Assembly (NCBI GenBank): GCA_013399875.1
Contig: VXAZ01003883.1
Location: 682,001 to 746,000, forward strand
DNA: 64,000 nucleotides
Source of the DNA: Gymnorhina tibicen
Lineage: Eukaryota; Chordata; Aves; Passeriformes; Artamidae
Direction: 5' to 3'
Position 1 is the first letter of the stretch. Each line of letters starts with the position of its first letter. Both the position numbers and the translations under genes were made by a program. Shown here piece by piece: positions 63,689-64,000 of this stretch. The notes below the pieces were generated by a model. That model was not told where the DNA came from. It searched no databases and worked only from the letters and a program-made list of their open reading frames with translations.

Positions 63689-64000
63689 AGTAGTGGGTTG
63701 ACCCTGGCTGGATACGAGACACCCACCAAAGCTGCTCTATCACTTACCTCTGCAACTGGACTGGGGTGAGAAAATACAATGTAAGATTCATGAGTTGAGA
63801 TAAGGACAGAGAGAGATCACTCATCAAATACCATCACGGGCAAAACAGACTCAACCTGGGGATTGTAACTAAATTTATTACTAAAAAAGTCAGAGCAGGA
63901 TAATGAGAAGTAAAAACCATCTTTAAAAAAACACCTTCCCCCCACCCCTGCCTCCTTCCCAGGCTCAACCTCCTCCCCTCCAGCAGTGCAGGGAGACAGG
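63689..64000 (-). mobile_element. retroviral LTR running off the window end
   Basis: Begins about AGTAGTGGGTTGACCCTGGC (expected TGTAGTGGG, so the end base appears mutated) and continues with ACCAAAGC.GCTCTATCAC, GAGATAAGGACAGAGAGAGA, GATCACTCATCAA and CACGGGCAAAACAGACTCA. These are blocks of a bird LTR family as I remember it. A reverse AATAAA (TTTATT at 63874-63879) gives the minus orientation. It is incomplete here, so whether internal viral sequence follows is unknown. Confidence 0.8.

Noticed and set aside
1..64000. CRISPR arrays, operons, rRNA or tRNA genes
   Set aside because: No regularly spaced repeats, no dense bacterial-type coding and no cloverleaf-type sequence were noticed; the repeat content is that of a vertebrate.

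Overview
This window looks like AT-rich vertebrate nuclear DNA, most likely from a bird. CR1-type LINE fragments are the main non-LTR repeat. Several have the diagnostic CR1 3' end (copies of an ATTCTATGA-like octamer, seen on the + strand as ATCACAGAAT / TCATAGAA). They sit beside many solo LTRs of endogenous retroviruses whose sequences resemble bird, perhaps songbird, LTR families. No SINE-like repeats were seen. The species call rests on pattern memory and was not searched.

No complete host gene is visible. Long open frames are few and mostly lie inside repeats or are of chance length for this base composition. Two short stretches on the minus strand look like possible exons: 4901-5103, with a good acceptor and a GTGAGT donor, and about 42401-42545, with a donor only. 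If either is real, much of the window is intron of a minus-strand gene. Otherwise it is intergenic.

Layout. 0.3-1.4 kb: internally deleted CR1 copy with reverse transcriptase remnant. 6.6-7.1 kb: CR1 pieces. 9.3 kb: truncated LTR. 12.2 kb: small assembly gap. 15.9-19.1 kb: three minus-strand LTRs. 21.3-23.0 kb: degraded retroviral-like stretch with a coding relic. 31.2 kb: CR1. 33.3 kb: old LTR. 38.6-39.3 kb: degenerate Gag-protease relic resembling Ty3/Gypsy elements, the most unusual item here. 45.9-46.5 kb: solo LTR with a perfect 6-bp target duplication. 51.2 and 58.3 kb: CR1 3' ends. 59.2-62.05 kb: three different solo LTRs in the same orientation. 63.7 kb to the window end: another LTR running off the edge. 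The rest is AT-rich unique sequence with short simple repeats.

Nothing here forms a working pathway. The window is mainly a record of layered retroelement insertion and decay.
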